A stretch of 64,000 bases of DNA from Staphylotrichum longicolle (taxonomy: Eukaryota > Ascomycota > Sordariomycetes > Sordariales > Chaetomiaceae), in contig JAHCVI010000001.1 of NCBI GenBank assembly GCA_019096155.1, positions 13,355,243 to 13,419,242 of the forward strand, read 5' to 3'. The notes beneath the pieces were generated by a model. The model was not told the origin of the DNA and did no database searches. It saw nothing but the letters and a program-made list of their open reading frames with translations. Below are positions 29,776-42,168 of this stretch, one piece after another. The position numbers and the translations under genes were made by a program. Position 1 is the stretch's first letter. Each line of letters starts with the position of its first letter.

Positions 29776-31902
29776 CAACCCGCAGGGTCGGAAGCCTCCG
29801 AAAGTCGGGCGGAAAGGCGTCACGCCAAGCCTTCAGGTACCCGTCTTGTCGCACCACGACGCTCAGTCCCCATATCATACAGACAGTGTTTGTTGTGCAT
29901 TGCCATCACGCCGGGTGGGACTGTGAGTCGAGGAATTGCTCAGTAACCACAAAACATACCTCCCTGTTGGCGGTCACGCCTTCACAACCGCCGCTTCCCA
30001 GCATCCAATACTCCTTCTGCATCCCCTTATCGAAGGTCGGACAACATGGAAACCGCGGAAAGAACGGTGCCCTTGAGACATCCCGCGTCATTGCTGCGGA
30101 AGGTGTTGGGCGCAGCGGAATGCCAAGGGCCATGATCAACAAATGTAACGGCTTGGCGGGATCAAACCCGGAGGGTGCCGGACGCCAAGTGTGGCCCCGG
30201 CGGCAGATGAAGCTTGGCGGCAACGGGGAGCGAAGTGCAAGAAACGCCGTGGTGGGAGTTGGTGGTTTGTGTCTTGTTCTGAGGTCGGATAACTGGCCAC
30301 TCCTTCTTTCGTGCCCACACACAGAGGGTTGAAAGCTGTGGTCTCAACGAGCAATCGCTGCTCATCACGGCTTGGCATCTGGAAGATGCTGCCACTGGAC
30401 GGAACAAAGGCTTCGAGCTCGCGGTGAACCGGATCCTCTTGTCTCCCGTGCCAAGAGTTGAACTCCGGGCAAACTGAGACGGTGAGGGTCTGGCCTCCTG
30501 GTGTCCATCGCCGTGGGCCTTGCCAAGAAGCCGGTGCCACTTGAGGCCATCATTTGGGGTGCGAGATGCGGCGTTGGCTGCGATATTGACAGCTCTGCTG
30601 GGCGCACAGCCAAGATGCCATGGCCGCTAACGTGCGTATTGCGCGGACGTGCGATGACGGATGCGTTGTGTGTGGAGTTTTGGCAAGATTGCGACGCGCA
30701 GAATGAGGGACGCCGCAGCAATTGCGCAAGCCCACAGGCCTGAACAGCCAGAGACAGGGCAGCATCGCCCTGTTGAGTGCACGCACGCACTGCATCTTGG
30801 CGCGACGGGGTTTTGTGGGCGGAAGAAGGAAATGCATCAGAGTTGGAGAGGTAACTGGAAGGTAGCGCTCCTTTGTGGTTTTAGCCTCCCCAGGCTTTGG
30901 GACAGGTTTGCCTCCTCCAGTGGCTGTTGCACCTGTCCGCCCTGTACGCGTGGTGTACTTGCCGAATCGGGCCGCGATTCACGATGCCGAGAGGATCTGC
31001 GTCAGGATGAACGGCTTGGCAAGCAAGCCAAGAGTTTTCGTTCGTTGCATCGAAGCAGAACTCTGGGCGTTTCGGAGCGTGGCCTTGATGAGAAAGAAAG
31101 GAAGGAGGCCCCGATTGTTTCACGAGAACTGTTGAGCAGGACCTTCCGCGTGAGCTGGTGTGTTTTCAAGCGGGCAAGTGCCATTCTGAACCGTCGAGTT
31201 GGGTTCCGTCAGTTCATTTCAGCTTCCATCGTCGCCAGTCCATCAACTCCATCCACTTTTGAGAACACAGCTCAGGAAGGAGGCTCAGATGAAGATCCGT
31301 TTTCTCAAACACCAAGCCACGCTGATGCAGGCAGACTCACGTCAAGTTTCTGAGCTGCGCATCGACCTTGGACGCAAGCGCCAAGTCTGTGCCAGCGCGT
31401 TGCAAATTTGTGGTCCAATCTGATCTACATTGCTGCCACTTTCTCAGTCGGTCGGTAAATGGCCGCCAAGGCGATGACTTGGTGGGGGCCTGTATCAGAC
31501 GCACACAGTTTGGTACGACGGTATCCTCATACACATGCCATGCCCACGGAGTGCTGGGAATAAATATCCAAGAACTGCTCTGCGTATTGGATTTGGGCTC
31601 CCCTTGGATGACTGGAATGTTTGTGATATCAATCTTCCTTCTTGTCTTCGCTTCACACAGCTCAACACGGAACAACCTGTGCCCACTCAGCCAGTCCTGT
31701 CACGCTCGTCTCCAACTTGCCCACATTTACCCTCTTTCTCCGACTCGCTGCTTTGCGCCATTTTTAGCTCACCGTCACCAAAGTGTATGATTGTCAGACA
31801 ACATCACGGCTCCTCTCCTCCCCCGCAGGACCATATTCAAGAACTGCCACTCGCGGATTTCGCTCTTGGCTCCGTGGTCGTCAATCCTCGAAGATCGTCA
31901 TC
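29776..31902. other. 2.1-kb region without a convincing gene
   Basis: Several 100-230-codon frames exist on both strands (for example 30661-31353 plus, 30136-30540 minus) but they overlap each other and have no motif, signal or splice support. Nothing called. Confidence 0.4.
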
Positions 31903-32316
31903 ATGGGTTCTGCGCTCTCCAGGTGCACCTCGAGGAATTCAGGAGGTCGAACATCGGGCTTGTCAGAAATCGGGCAGAAGATCCTCGACAGGCAACCAAA
32001 CTGGCTCATCACCCCAACCAGATGGAGATCTCAAACATGCGCCCACCAGCCTGTGCGCTACCGCACTCCTACGCCATACCCCAAGGATGACAGAAAACGG
32101 CTCGACGAGCACCCACAATCCACCACTGTGCACATCCCCGAAAAGGCAATCATTATCGAGACACCTGTGATGAGCCATGTCGAAGTCGCCAGCACTCCCT
32201 GCAAACACCGGCTTACCACACAACCTTTCAAGCCGCTGATCCAAAAACCGCCAGCTGCCGTGAAGATAACGTGGGAAGTTTCGCCGCGTCGGAACCGGTT
32301 TGAGCGGGTTGCTTAA
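31903..32316 (+). CDS. candidate small protein with N-terminal lipidation motif, 137 aa
   Basis: Single frame from ATG 31903, beginning MGSALSRCTSRNSG. Glycine 2 with serine 6 fits the N-myristoylation consensus and cysteine 8 could be palmitoylated, so membrane attachment is possible. The rest is basic and rich in P, T, R and H (NWLITPTRWRSQ; PEKAIIIETPVMSHVEVAST; KITWEVSPRRNRFERV) without a known domain. An in-frame upstream ATG (31783) exists but the leader is poor. Coding status is supported mainly by composition and the lipidation-type start. Family not recognised. Confidence 0.42.
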   Translation: MGSALSRCTSRNSGGRTSGLSEIGQKILDRQPNWLITPTRWRSQTCAHQPVRYRTPTPYPKDDRKRLDEHPQSTTVHIPEKAIIIETPVMSHVEVASTPCKHRLTTQPFKPLIQKPPAAVKITWEVSPRRNRFERVA

Positions 32317-33892
32317 GGCGCACGCGAGCATACCTGGGAGGCTCCGTTGGACACTCACCAGATTCAACTAGGAGTCAACGACGACTCTGTCACACCCAAA
32401 TACGCCCAGTCACGGGCACACATCAGACACATACCACAGACGACGAACGACTGCACATACGCAAAGCAAACACACTCGCAGCAGCAGAGCCAACGCACAC
32501 CCACACACCATCCCCCCGCAACGCCACAACCGAGAAAACCCCCCACAACGGTCTCAAGAACAAGCACCAAGCCAAGCCGGAAGAACCACCGCATGCATTG
32601 CATCCTCGGAGCACAGGAACCCCGTTCCCACCACTCCCACCAACAAACCACCTCCGTCATTTCCACGCCGAGCAGCGCGCCAACCCCCAGCCAAGCCCGC
32701 CTCCCCCTTCAGATCCAAGATTTAGGCAGATTAGGTTGCACACAGCCCGACCAACCATCCACCGCCACAACTGGCGCACGCTCGCACGCAACGGTTTCTC
32801 CCCCAGCCCGCGCTTGCTCGGTTGCTGCATGCGCCGGACGGGAATCGATATACATACATAACGGACAGAATACGACCCCCTCCTCGGCCGCTTGGCGCGC
32901 GCTTGGCAGACGCAACGGCTCGGCCTTGAGTGTGTGGGAAAGATGGTTGGTGTTAGAGTGCGGCTTATCTTGGGTGGACTTGGCTTGGCTGCATGCAGGA
33001 CGGGAGGGTTGGTCGCATGGGATGGGGAAGGGGAGTTCCGAGGGCTGGATTGGGGTGGGTTTGGCGAGGGAGGTGTCACAGTGCATGCTTCATTGCTTGA
33101 TTCCTTTAGGTATGGGAATGGGGGTGGGTTGGGGCAGTGGGTGGCTAAGGGAGGTGAGGAAGGGGGTTGCTGATTGCTGACTTACTATCATTTGGATTGT
33201 TTCTTTTGTTGATCACCTAGCATGGCGTTTATGGGAAAGGTCGGATGCATCTTTGGGTTGCTGAGGAGGGGGGATATGGGTATCGGCTTCCTGCCTCTTC
33301 TTGTAGGATGTCTTTTCCGCATTTTTGGACACGCATGTAAGATGGGGAATGGGCATGTTGCCCTGTGATGGCGATAAATTGACTGAACTGCTTGATCGAT
33401 AGATGTGGCAATGGATTTGAGAGGCCAGCGTGCGAACTTGAAAAGTGAGGCCCAACCATGCCTTGTGCTCATGGATCGACATGTTAGGTGCACAGCCTGG
33501 AGTAGTCAGCTACCAGGGATCGATGGAATACCGGACTTGATCTTCCCAGCGCCGCTTGTTTATCTGTTTCTAGACCCTGCGAGTCCGCGGATCATGGATG
33601 ATGCCTCAAGATAATGGCTGATGAATGGCGCGAGACGGCAAGAGCAACGAGGCCAATTTGGGTGTGATGATGGTGTGCATGAGCTGTATTTTGACACCGA
33701 CCCCCGGTGCCTCGTCCATCTACTCTACCGTCCTGACGGCTGCTCTGAAACTACAGCACCGAACCGTGTTGGTCACCAATGAACCTCCTTTGCTCCGTCT
33801 GTCAAATGCTCCAAAGAGTTGCTGGATATGTAGGCCGCGACAACAGCGCTCACGTCAATATCTTGGATATGTAGCTAGTAAAGGTAGACAAG
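32317..33892. other. 1.6-kb region without a convincing gene
   Basis: A 277-codon plus frame (32347-33180) is open largely because of C/A-rich then G-rich composition; opposite-strand frames of similar length overlap it. No motif seen. Confidence 0.45.
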
Positions 33893-34397
33893 TTAGCAAC
33901 AAACTCTTGGTAGTACCAGCGCAGGCAAAAGACCGTGACTGACATCAGGGAGACGCAGAACAGCAACGGTTCTTGAGAACTTCTCAAGGTCCCTCCAGAG
34001 ACACTGCACAACGAGTACACGTGTGAGGAAGACCTGAATGTTCTCCGGGAGCATCTCCATTCCGGGTGGGAGCTCCAGAGCTGGGACGTCTAGGGCGTTG
34101 AAGAACATGGCAGCGCGCGGCGAACTCCGTTCAATCTAACATGTCTCGTCAACAGGAGTCGTCCCCTACAACAGACCAAACTCGGTTTGGACTCCATGGA
34201 CTTACCGACTCGTATATTTCACGCACTGCACGCTCAACTGCGTGGAAGTGATGCCTCGCGGAGGCAAGAATCTGAAGTTGCACACTTCCGGAGAGCTTAG
34301 GCTTTACTCCAGAGCTCCAAGAGTTCTCGGAGTTGTCCGACTCGGCAGTTGGAGCTGCAGCTGGGTTGTTGGCGGTGTCGTCTGACTGAGTCTCCAT
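33893..34397 (-). CDS. candidate two-exon protein of unknown function, about 144 aa
   Basis: Exon 1 (34206-34397) starts METQSDDTANNPAAAP, acidic and disordered, then turns helical (LQILASARHHFHAVERAVRE). A GTAAGT donor at 34205 and a TTAG acceptor before 34135, with a TGTTGAC branch, join in phase 0 to exon 2 (33893-34135). Exon 2 reads AMFFNALDVPALELPPGMEM and IQVFLTRVLVVQCLWRDLEK, again helical. The exact phase match and good splice signals support a gene. The last 15 residues are uncertain: a shift near 33945 would give a different tail. No domain recognised; an additional upstream exon is possible. Confidence 0.45.
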
Positions 34398-37300
34398 GGC
34401 GCCAGCACAATGACTCAGAGAGAGCGCTGGTTGAAGGGGAGTTTTCGTGTACAGTCCTGCAGATGGCGTTTGGTATCAGCTGGCTGAGTTCACCATCCAC
34501 AAAGGTGAAGAGGAAAAAGACAGAGGAAAGCATGACGGAAGCAATGCCTCTTAGTTTGTGTACGTACTCGATGGTTGGTTCTCGTGTTGTGGTGCAACTT
34601 TCCAGGTTTGCGCTGCACAAAAGAGCGAGAAGATTGGTCGTTGGTGTGTTTCAATTCATCGCGATTTGGGAGAGTCACTTGTCCACCGGACAGACCGGAA
34701 ACTGCAGTTGCCTCATTCTGCATTTTTCCTTGCCTTCTTGCCGATTCCGGGGTATTCCACTGCGACCGGCTTCTCTAATGGTTAGTTCACGATGATCTCT
34801 TCGACCCCCCGCAGAAGTTGTCTTTTGTCAAGGTGAAGTTTCCATCAGCTTCATTACTTTTTGGCTAGGCCAGGCCTTGATTTGAGCTGGGGGGGGGGGG
34901 GGCAGACCAACTCCACAACCAACACCTACATCGTAACCCTCAGCAGAATATCAGGGTCTACCTCACCATGAAGATGGGTTGTCTAGCACGAAGGGCCCCT
35001 GGCTAGGCCCCTACCCAAACTGGGGTTCAGTGAGGCCGTAGAGTATGACTTAAGGGACACGGTGATGCCGTCGTCGTCATGGCACGGCCAAGCACAAATA
35101 GATCAGGCAAAGGCAACCTGATCGGGGGCCAGAGCTCTGATCACCAGTACCGATGGGTTGTTATCCAAATAAAGGTAGTCCTTCTACCAGACCCTTTCAG
35201 CCCATCTCAACCCTTGTGACTTTCAGGGCGGCCGCAGGGAGAATCCAGGATCCATTCTGCAGTGTCTACGAACAAAGAATACAGATAGGAACGTAAGCCC
35301 TGTGCGCCAGTCCTCTGAGATGTTTTCGAAAGGGGTAGGCTCGTTGACGAAAGAGGTTTCGGCTATGTAAAGTACTTTCTTTCTATCTTTACTCGGTTAC
35401 TTCTATGTACTGTATGTGGTAGAGAAACCGAAGCCTTCGCAGTCTGTTCTGGGGTTTATTGTCTGATTTGACCCAGCCATAAAGCTTTGACATTCCGTCA
35501 TTTGCACAGCATCCTCTGATTGTCCTCACGAGCAACTTGGCAGAATCGTTCATGGCGAACAAAGTGAACGAGCTGCGTCATCGTTGATCAAGGTGCTGTT
35601 CCAAACAGTTTGAGTTCTGGCATGAGACTCACAACCCACTATCTGAGTCTATCTCTCCTCTTCCAATGCTGTCTTGCGAGATTGATGGCTCGGGATGTGA
35701 GAGATAGGGAATCCGAACTCTCCGCGGGAATGCGACTTCGGCCTGACTGGGAAGGAATTCGGAGACGAGACCGGCGATGAGCGACAACAAGGGACCCAGG
35801 TGACCGGTGTCTAGGGTCGGGGACCAGGTCAGAAACGGGACGAGGGCTCGGACCGCCAAGACGGCTGGTGGGTCACCCGCCGAGACCCGCCCACTTCCCC
35901 GAACGGTCGCGCTAGGGAAGTGGACTGTTGTTGGCGCGGGCAGGATTCCGGATACGGCAGGGGTCCATGAGGACGGGGATCGTGGGCAGGGGGTTGAAGA
36001 AAAGCCCTCGTGGGATCCCCCACCTTGTGAGGGAAAGGCTTAGGTAACTTGAAATCGCATGGAAGAACCAAGAGTCTTGGTGCTCTTCCGTGGCAGCTTG
36101 ATCGAAGATCCGGATGTTTGCGGAGAATCGGGGTCAAGGATCGTCTCTTCCCCGCAAGATCTGTGATTCCCGTCCTGAAGGTTCACGATCGGCAGTGAGC
36201 CGCTGCACAGAACCTGTGTCTGAGCACAAAGATGGTGGTGGCTTGTAGTCGCTCGTTTGGCGTCCTCTTACTCTTATTCTTTACCCAGTTATATGCGTGC
36301 AACTTGAAATAGTGATGAGGAAGGACCAGCACACGCTCGTCAAGAAGATAGAGGTTTATGGACGTTAGGATTTACCGGGGGGCCAATGATATAACGAGGA
36401 CCCTTTATTCCGTTACCAAGTACAGTAACGTTGGCTTTGGTGCGAAAGCGATCCCGGCTGCCAGGATCCCTGGCAGCAAGACAGTTTGGAGAGTTGGTGA
36501 AGAGAAAGGACCCGCACATTCTTGTGCTCCAATGCAGATTAACCGCAAACGAAGTGACTGGACTCGGCTTTTGTCGGGAGTCAGGAGATGGAGAGGTTAA
36601 AAACTTTAAACCATCTAGCGGGGCGCTAACAAGGACCTTTCTTCCCTTTCAACTAATTTGGTGCACGATGTCACTGTGATATGGGAAAGGGGCATGAGAC
36701 TAAGGTTAAGATCGAGGCCAATTGGCGAGGGGCATTCTTAGCGTGCTTTCGATCTCCCAGATGGGCTTCGCTCCCCAACACCGCCTCGTGTTGCCATTTG
36801 AACCATTTGAACCCCGGACACGTGGGATTGCCGATGAACCGAAACGTGCCCAACGGAGCCGGAGAATAGCGAGAGCGAGGACCAAGCAGTGAACCGGGGC
36901 GCGCCAAGAGCCTGTCCTTTCTGGAGAGCATGGAAAGGCATTCAGTCGAGACAAGGTAAGCGCTAATGTTAGCGTGCGGAAACCCTGTTCTGTACCAGTT
37001 TAGCAACTCGACTAGGGGATGCAAGATTGAGTCCCCGGAAAGTTAGGCGAACTGGCGCGGTGGGGGCAGAAAACCATGCCAGAACGTTCTTAACTTTGTT
37101 TGTCACTAGTGACGAATCCTTTGTCCGGAAGAGAGGAGCATGGCAAGAGGGACACAAGAAAAAGAACTCTCCAAACAAGGAATGCTGGTCGCAGATAGAA
37201 GAAGGGGTTCCCCGTCATCTGCCGTGTTCGCAGCCATCCCTTGTGTTTGGAGCCTCGAGGCTCGGGACTTTGAGCGGGGAATCGTCATGGACCGGCAAGT

Positions 37301-39195
37301 CTTGTGGCAGGCAGCCCGGTGATGTGAGGATGACGGGCGGGCGAGGTGAGAGCAAGGTCACAGCGCAGTCGCTGTATTGCTGTCTTGCATGTTTCGTGGG
37401 GTCCAAGTCGGCAAGTCTGCCGTGATCGGCGTCTGATTCAGCCAGTCCCGACGGGAGGCAGCTGGTTCGGGAGTTTTGATTGCCGGCAGCCAAGGCCTGC
37501 CACGTTGTGGCGGCCACCTGCAGTCGACTGTCCCTCGGCCAACCTGATGGCGGCGCAGCACGCAAATCCGTGGTACTGGGTGCACTCAACACCGACTATC
37601 GATTCTGCCGTGCAGCATGCGGCAGCGGTGCTATTCGTGGAAGCGTCATGACAGAATACGAACCGCACACCTGCGGTGACGGCCTGGCATCACCAGCCCC
37701 GGGTTTGGTTACATTTGGCTTGGTGAAGTCATCAGCCCACGATGGTCAATCCATGGTTCGAGAGGGCTTGGCCAAACCAACAGATGACAGGGACTTTGCG
37801 AGAGTGGGAGTGGGAGTGGGCCTGGTCCCCGGGCGAACCGGGACATGGGCTCAAGACGCACCTTAATAGATTAAACTGCAAATGGAAGATTCTGGGACAG
37901 GCAGATCCATAGCCATGGAGAATCGGTTTTGCAACGGGTATCCCCATGTCCAGCCAGGAAAATGCCCGAGCATCTCATCGTGGAGAGTTTGTTGCTGCAG
38001 AATTGGAACTGGGTTTGTTTGATGTTTTTGAGGGCAAGTGCCAAGCAAATCGATGTGTCCTCTCAAACCTGGGGCTTGACGGGAAGGTGTCAGACAGTCA
38101 GCCCCCTCTCATGCAAAGGTTGCCCGCATGCAGCAAATGCAGTTGGCAGTCGCCTGCCCCCGGTCCCTTGGAGTGCTGCCATGCGCCTTCCCCGAGGAAT
38201 CGGCTTCACATCCGGCGCCTACCCTCGCTTAGCACAGGGCCTTTCCAGTTCACTTCGGTTGGAACAAGCGAATAATGAAGAGAAAACACGCAATCCTCAG
38301 ATGACGGAGGTCAGCAAGCACACTGTGCTCCATGCATGCTGCAGCAATAGTCCCGAGTTCTAGAAGCGCGGCTCAACACCCGGCAGGATCCTATCTGCAC
38401 GGCAGAACGGAAAGACGGCAAGGCGGCCAAGTGGCTGCCCGGCACAGCGTAGCGACACCGACAGCGCGGTTTTCGGGCGAATCGTGTGACACCGCGACAC
38501 GGACACGGCCGAGTCGAGCTTCTCCGGGACGGCTTGTCTCGAGACCTTACCCGGCAGGCCTGCTGACTGCCTTCGGGGAAACAAGGGCACAAGGGCTCTG
38601 CATCCCCCGGTTGTCTTGATGATGCTATTGACGCATTGATAGAGACTATTTCTTCACCCCCTCAGTGGCGTTCCTGCTTCGGGAAACCGTCGTGGACCTG
38701 CTTGAGTGTAAGTGGTCAGCAACTGTGACGACGACAAGGTGCAAGTGGCCGCGCGGCTGGGCGGAGGGGTCGATACTGGAAGACAAGCGTGCCCCGTCCC
38801 GCTCGCTCTGGGGAAAAAGAAATGCGTATCGCCGCCCCCTGGGCAACCCTTGGCTATCTTGAATCGCAGGGGTCGAGAACTTTGGGACCCTTTTTTGGAG
38901 TCCTTCGTCTTTGCTGTCTTGGCGGTGACCCCGGCCTGCATGGCAGGGTTGCAGCGGCTTGCACCTCACTGCAGCAATTCCTCCGGTCAACCACAGTTGG
39001 GGGAATGGGGGCCTTGTCTCGTCGGCACGGACTGCGTCGAACCCTCGTCATTTGCCATGAGGCACAAGGGTTCGAGAGCTTGGGATTGTTGCTCCTCATG
39101 GACGGCTATAAGATGCTCGTCCTGTCCCGACTCCAGACGAGACATGATGCAGTTGTTTCTCAACCACAGGCTCATCGAATCCGGTTCAGGCCACC
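34398..39195. other. 4.8-kb gene-poor region
   Basis: No recognisable gene on either strand. It includes a G homopolymer (34889-34902), then sequence of different texture (34900-36700) with fewer long open frames and a more mixed base composition than the coding regions. This could be a degraded transposable element, but I found no terminal repeats, no transposase or reverse-transcriptase motif and no target-site duplication by eye. A short perfect hairpin CGCTAA-TG-TTAGCG sits at about 36960-36973. The right end (38700-39195) is the tyrosinase promoter side. Confidence 0.45.
34889..34902 (+). repeat. poly-G homopolymer
   Basis: Uninterrupted run of about 14 G. Marks the left edge of the gene-poor region. 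Length may be unreliable in assembly. Confidence 0.8.
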
Positions 39196-40496
39196 ATGAA
39201 GCTCTCCGCCTCCTTGACCATGGCTTCGGCCATTGGGGCTTCCGCCCTGTTCAATGTCCCTGCCTTTGAGCAGTTCGCCGTCGACTCGGGCATGGCCCTT
39301 GCTGGCCTCAACGGCATCGCTCTGCTCAGCTCGGCCACCAAGTATGGCGGGTCGTGCAACATTGGCAACGTCAAGATTCGCCGCGAGTGGTACGGCCACA
39401 TCGAGCCGCAATCTCTGACACACATGTACTAACATGCATGCCAGGAGAACTCTGTCCAAGGCGCAGCGCAAGAGCTACATCGCAGCCGTCAAGTGCGTCC
39501 GGGATACCCCCAGTATTCTGGCCCCTGGCGTTGCGGACGGTTCAAAGTCGCTCTTTGATGACTTCGTCTACGTGCACTTGAACCAGACACTGAACATCCA
39601 CTTCACTGTGAGAGAAATCAACCGGAGTTGTCATGAAACCATGAGCTAACCCTCTCCAGGGCAACTTCCTCATCTGGCATCGGTGGTACATCCACCAGTA
39701 CGAACAAAAGCTCAATGCCTGCGGCTACAACGGCGCTCTTCCCTACTGGGAGTGGGGCCTGGACGTCAACAACCCGCACGACTCGCCCATTTTTGACGGG
39801 TCAGACACCTCCCTGGGTGGCGACGGCGATTTCGTCCCCGGCCCCGGCCCTGTGCTCAACATTCCCGGCAACGCCAACCCATCATCTGGCCAAGGGCACT
39901 GGAGGTGGCTGCGTGACGACCGGCCCCTTTGCCAACATGGTAGTGCACTTGGGTCCGATCACCCAACCGAATCCCACTGCGGACAACCCGCGTTGCCTGA
40001 AGCGCGACCTGAACGCCGATGCCGGCAAGCGGTTTGCCAGCTTCAGGAACACCACGGATCTCATTATCGGCTCCCCGAACATTGAGATCTTCCGCACCAC
40101 GATGGAGGCTGACCCGAACTACATCCCCGACTCGCTCGGTGTGCACGGCGGTGGCCACTTCATGATCGGCGGCGACCCCGGCTCGGACGCCTTCATCTCG
40201 CCGGGTGACCCGGCTTTCTACCTCCACCACGCCCAGATCGACCGGGTCTACTGGATCTGGCAGATGCTTGACTTCCAGAACCGCCAGGTACGACTCTCCC
40301 TTGGTCCTTTATGAGTACTCAACTGACATGTGCAAAATAGGGCGTCTTTGGCACCAACACACTGCTCAACTTCCCTCCCAGCCCCAACACCACCGTGGAG
40401 GACCCCATCGACCTGTCCCCCATTGCCGGCCCGGTCAAGATCAAGACTCTCATGAACACCGTGGGCGGCTCGCCTCTGTGCTACGTCTACCTGTAA
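39196..40496 (+). CDS. secreted tyrosinase-domain di-copper protein, about 365-379 aa
   Basis: Type-3 copper oxidase (PF00264; phenol hydroxylation/oxidation, pigment or wall chemistry). Exons: 39196-39389, 39445-39607, 39660-40287, 40341-40496, all with good splice sites (first branch GTACTAAC). Signal peptide MKLSASLTMASAIGASALF. CuA histidines H109 (YVHLNQ), H117 (NIHFTG) and H126 (IWHRWY); CuB histidines in GVHGGGHF and DPAFYLHHAQIDR. All six ligands are present. Ends GSPLCYVYL, the usual short-form fungal end; there is no C-terminal lid domain. Exon 3 is not frame-consistent: the frame must change between about 39845 and 39905, before GTGGGCVTTGPF. Either a 43-nt intron (GTGCTC at 39850 to CCAAG at 39892) or a one-base indel explains it. 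Confidence 0.9.
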
Positions 40497-42168
40497 AAGG
40501 GGATTTAAAACGTCAGGGGGCGTTGTGTGTCGTTCCTCATAGACTGGAGATGGCGAGGCGGCGCATAAGGGGCATAAATGTGGATTTCCAGCCTAGGAAC
40601 GGGCACCGGAGCGATATCTTGTTTTAATTGTTAGTAGCGACATACTGATTTTGTCACCAAACCTTGGTTTGCGTACCTGGCTGTTCTCGTGACTTTTGAC
40701 TTTTGCCATGTATTTCCGTCTCAGGTCATTCTTGAACACTTCTTCTCTTCGCAACAGGATGGCTTTCTTGGAGATCAACCAGAAGTAAACCCTAACCCTG
40801 GGGCATGGTGACATGGGTCGTTTGAGATTTGAGACGGTGGCTGCCCTCACCTCAATTTGTCTTTTTCGGCTGAGGTGAAACACACAACCAAATGAAAAAG
40901 ACCATGCAGCAGGATGCTGGCCACCCAGCAACGGCCGCCCGTCCCAACCGACTTCAGCCCACGGGACCCTCACCCGGCGCCCCGGTTCCAAACTCCCAAG
41001 CAGCGACCGGCTTGCTGGCTGGTTCTTGGTCCCTGCTGCCAACAGCGACGGGTAAATTGCCCTGAGCGTCCAGGTCAGCAATCGTGGGTGCCATCGTGCC
41101 TGGCGAACCAGCATGAACAGCCAGGAACCGTGCATCTCGGCTGATCCCTTAATTCCCCCAATCCCGGGTCCTGTTCCATCCATCTCCCACGCGCACCCAA
41201 TCATCCGCCCGTCGCACCGTCGCAGGCCGTGTTGCAGCGCGACAAACAAACCAGGGACCGGCGAAACGATCGATCTACGATCTGGTTGGCTGCAGGGGCA
41301 CTCAAGAGCCGCTGGGCGAGGTGGAGATGGCTGGCCCACACTCGGTGAGGGCTTGCGGTTCCGATTGGCGAGCCAGGCGGCTACTGAAGTCCGCCAACGT
41401 TGCGGGTTTCCAGGCTGAGCAAAAAATAGGAACAAAACAAGACTCCCTGTCGTGCAATCGGCTGGCTGTAAACCATGTCGTGCAGCAGGTGGCTAAGGCG
41501 CTAACTCGAGCGCGCTTGTTTGAGATTGCCATGAATCAGATGTTGTGTGGACATGCGATTTCGAGATGGACATGGCCCAGACCATGTCGAGTGAGAGTCA
41601 TCGGTCAATCACCGAGGAGACGGTTCGAAAGGTGAAGGGCATAAAGACAGACGGCTCCCGAGCAGAGCTGGAGTCGAGATGTTTTCTCAACACACCAAAC
41701 ACAGCCCAAGATCTCCTTTCCTAGGTCTTTTCTTAGTCTTTTCCTTGTCTCCTTTTTTCCTTGTTTCCTAGGTCGTCTCTCATCATCTATTTCCTTTCGG
41801 TCTTGATAGAGGATCTCTTGGCCGGGTCTTTCAGTTTCTTACAACCTCGAAACTTTCGAATCACGACTCCAATCTGGGTTTCCTTGCCGTCTCTTTCCTA
41901 TCTCTTAGCAACAGCAACATTCTACGGTTTTGGTCTTTTGCGGCAGTTGATCTGCCCATATCCCAATCTCGAGTCTTCGCACTGCTTAGTGTGAAGCAAC
42001 AACGACATCCGAGCAACCCCTTACCAGTTGCCCAACATTTCCGCCAACGCTTCCTTCCCGCCTCCGCCGACGGTCCCGTTCCCGAAGCCACGGTTCCCTC
42101 TGCGCACAGCCAACAAAGAGCGGCCATCTCTTGAGCTTGTCACCGACTTCGAGCCTGCACCCCTGAAG
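40497..42168. other. 1.7-kb intergenic region, no gene recognised
   Basis: A 280-codon minus frame (40593-41435) has no motif and is not called. The right part (41690-42168) is CT-rich with TTCCTTGTCTCC-type tracts, typical of a fungal promoter and leader for the MARVEL gene; an in-frame ATG at 42028 could extend that protein. Confidence 0.5.

Noticed and set aside
32347..33180. 277-codon plus-strand frame
   Set aside because: Open because of skewed base composition; opposite-strand frames of similar length overlap; no motif.
36961..36973. Perfect hairpin CGCTAA-TG-TTAGCG
   Set aside because: Too short and isolated to call an element or terminator in a fungal genome.
40593..41435. 280-codon minus-strand frame
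   Set aside because: No domain, signal or splice evidence; composition mixed; lies in a promoter-like spacer.
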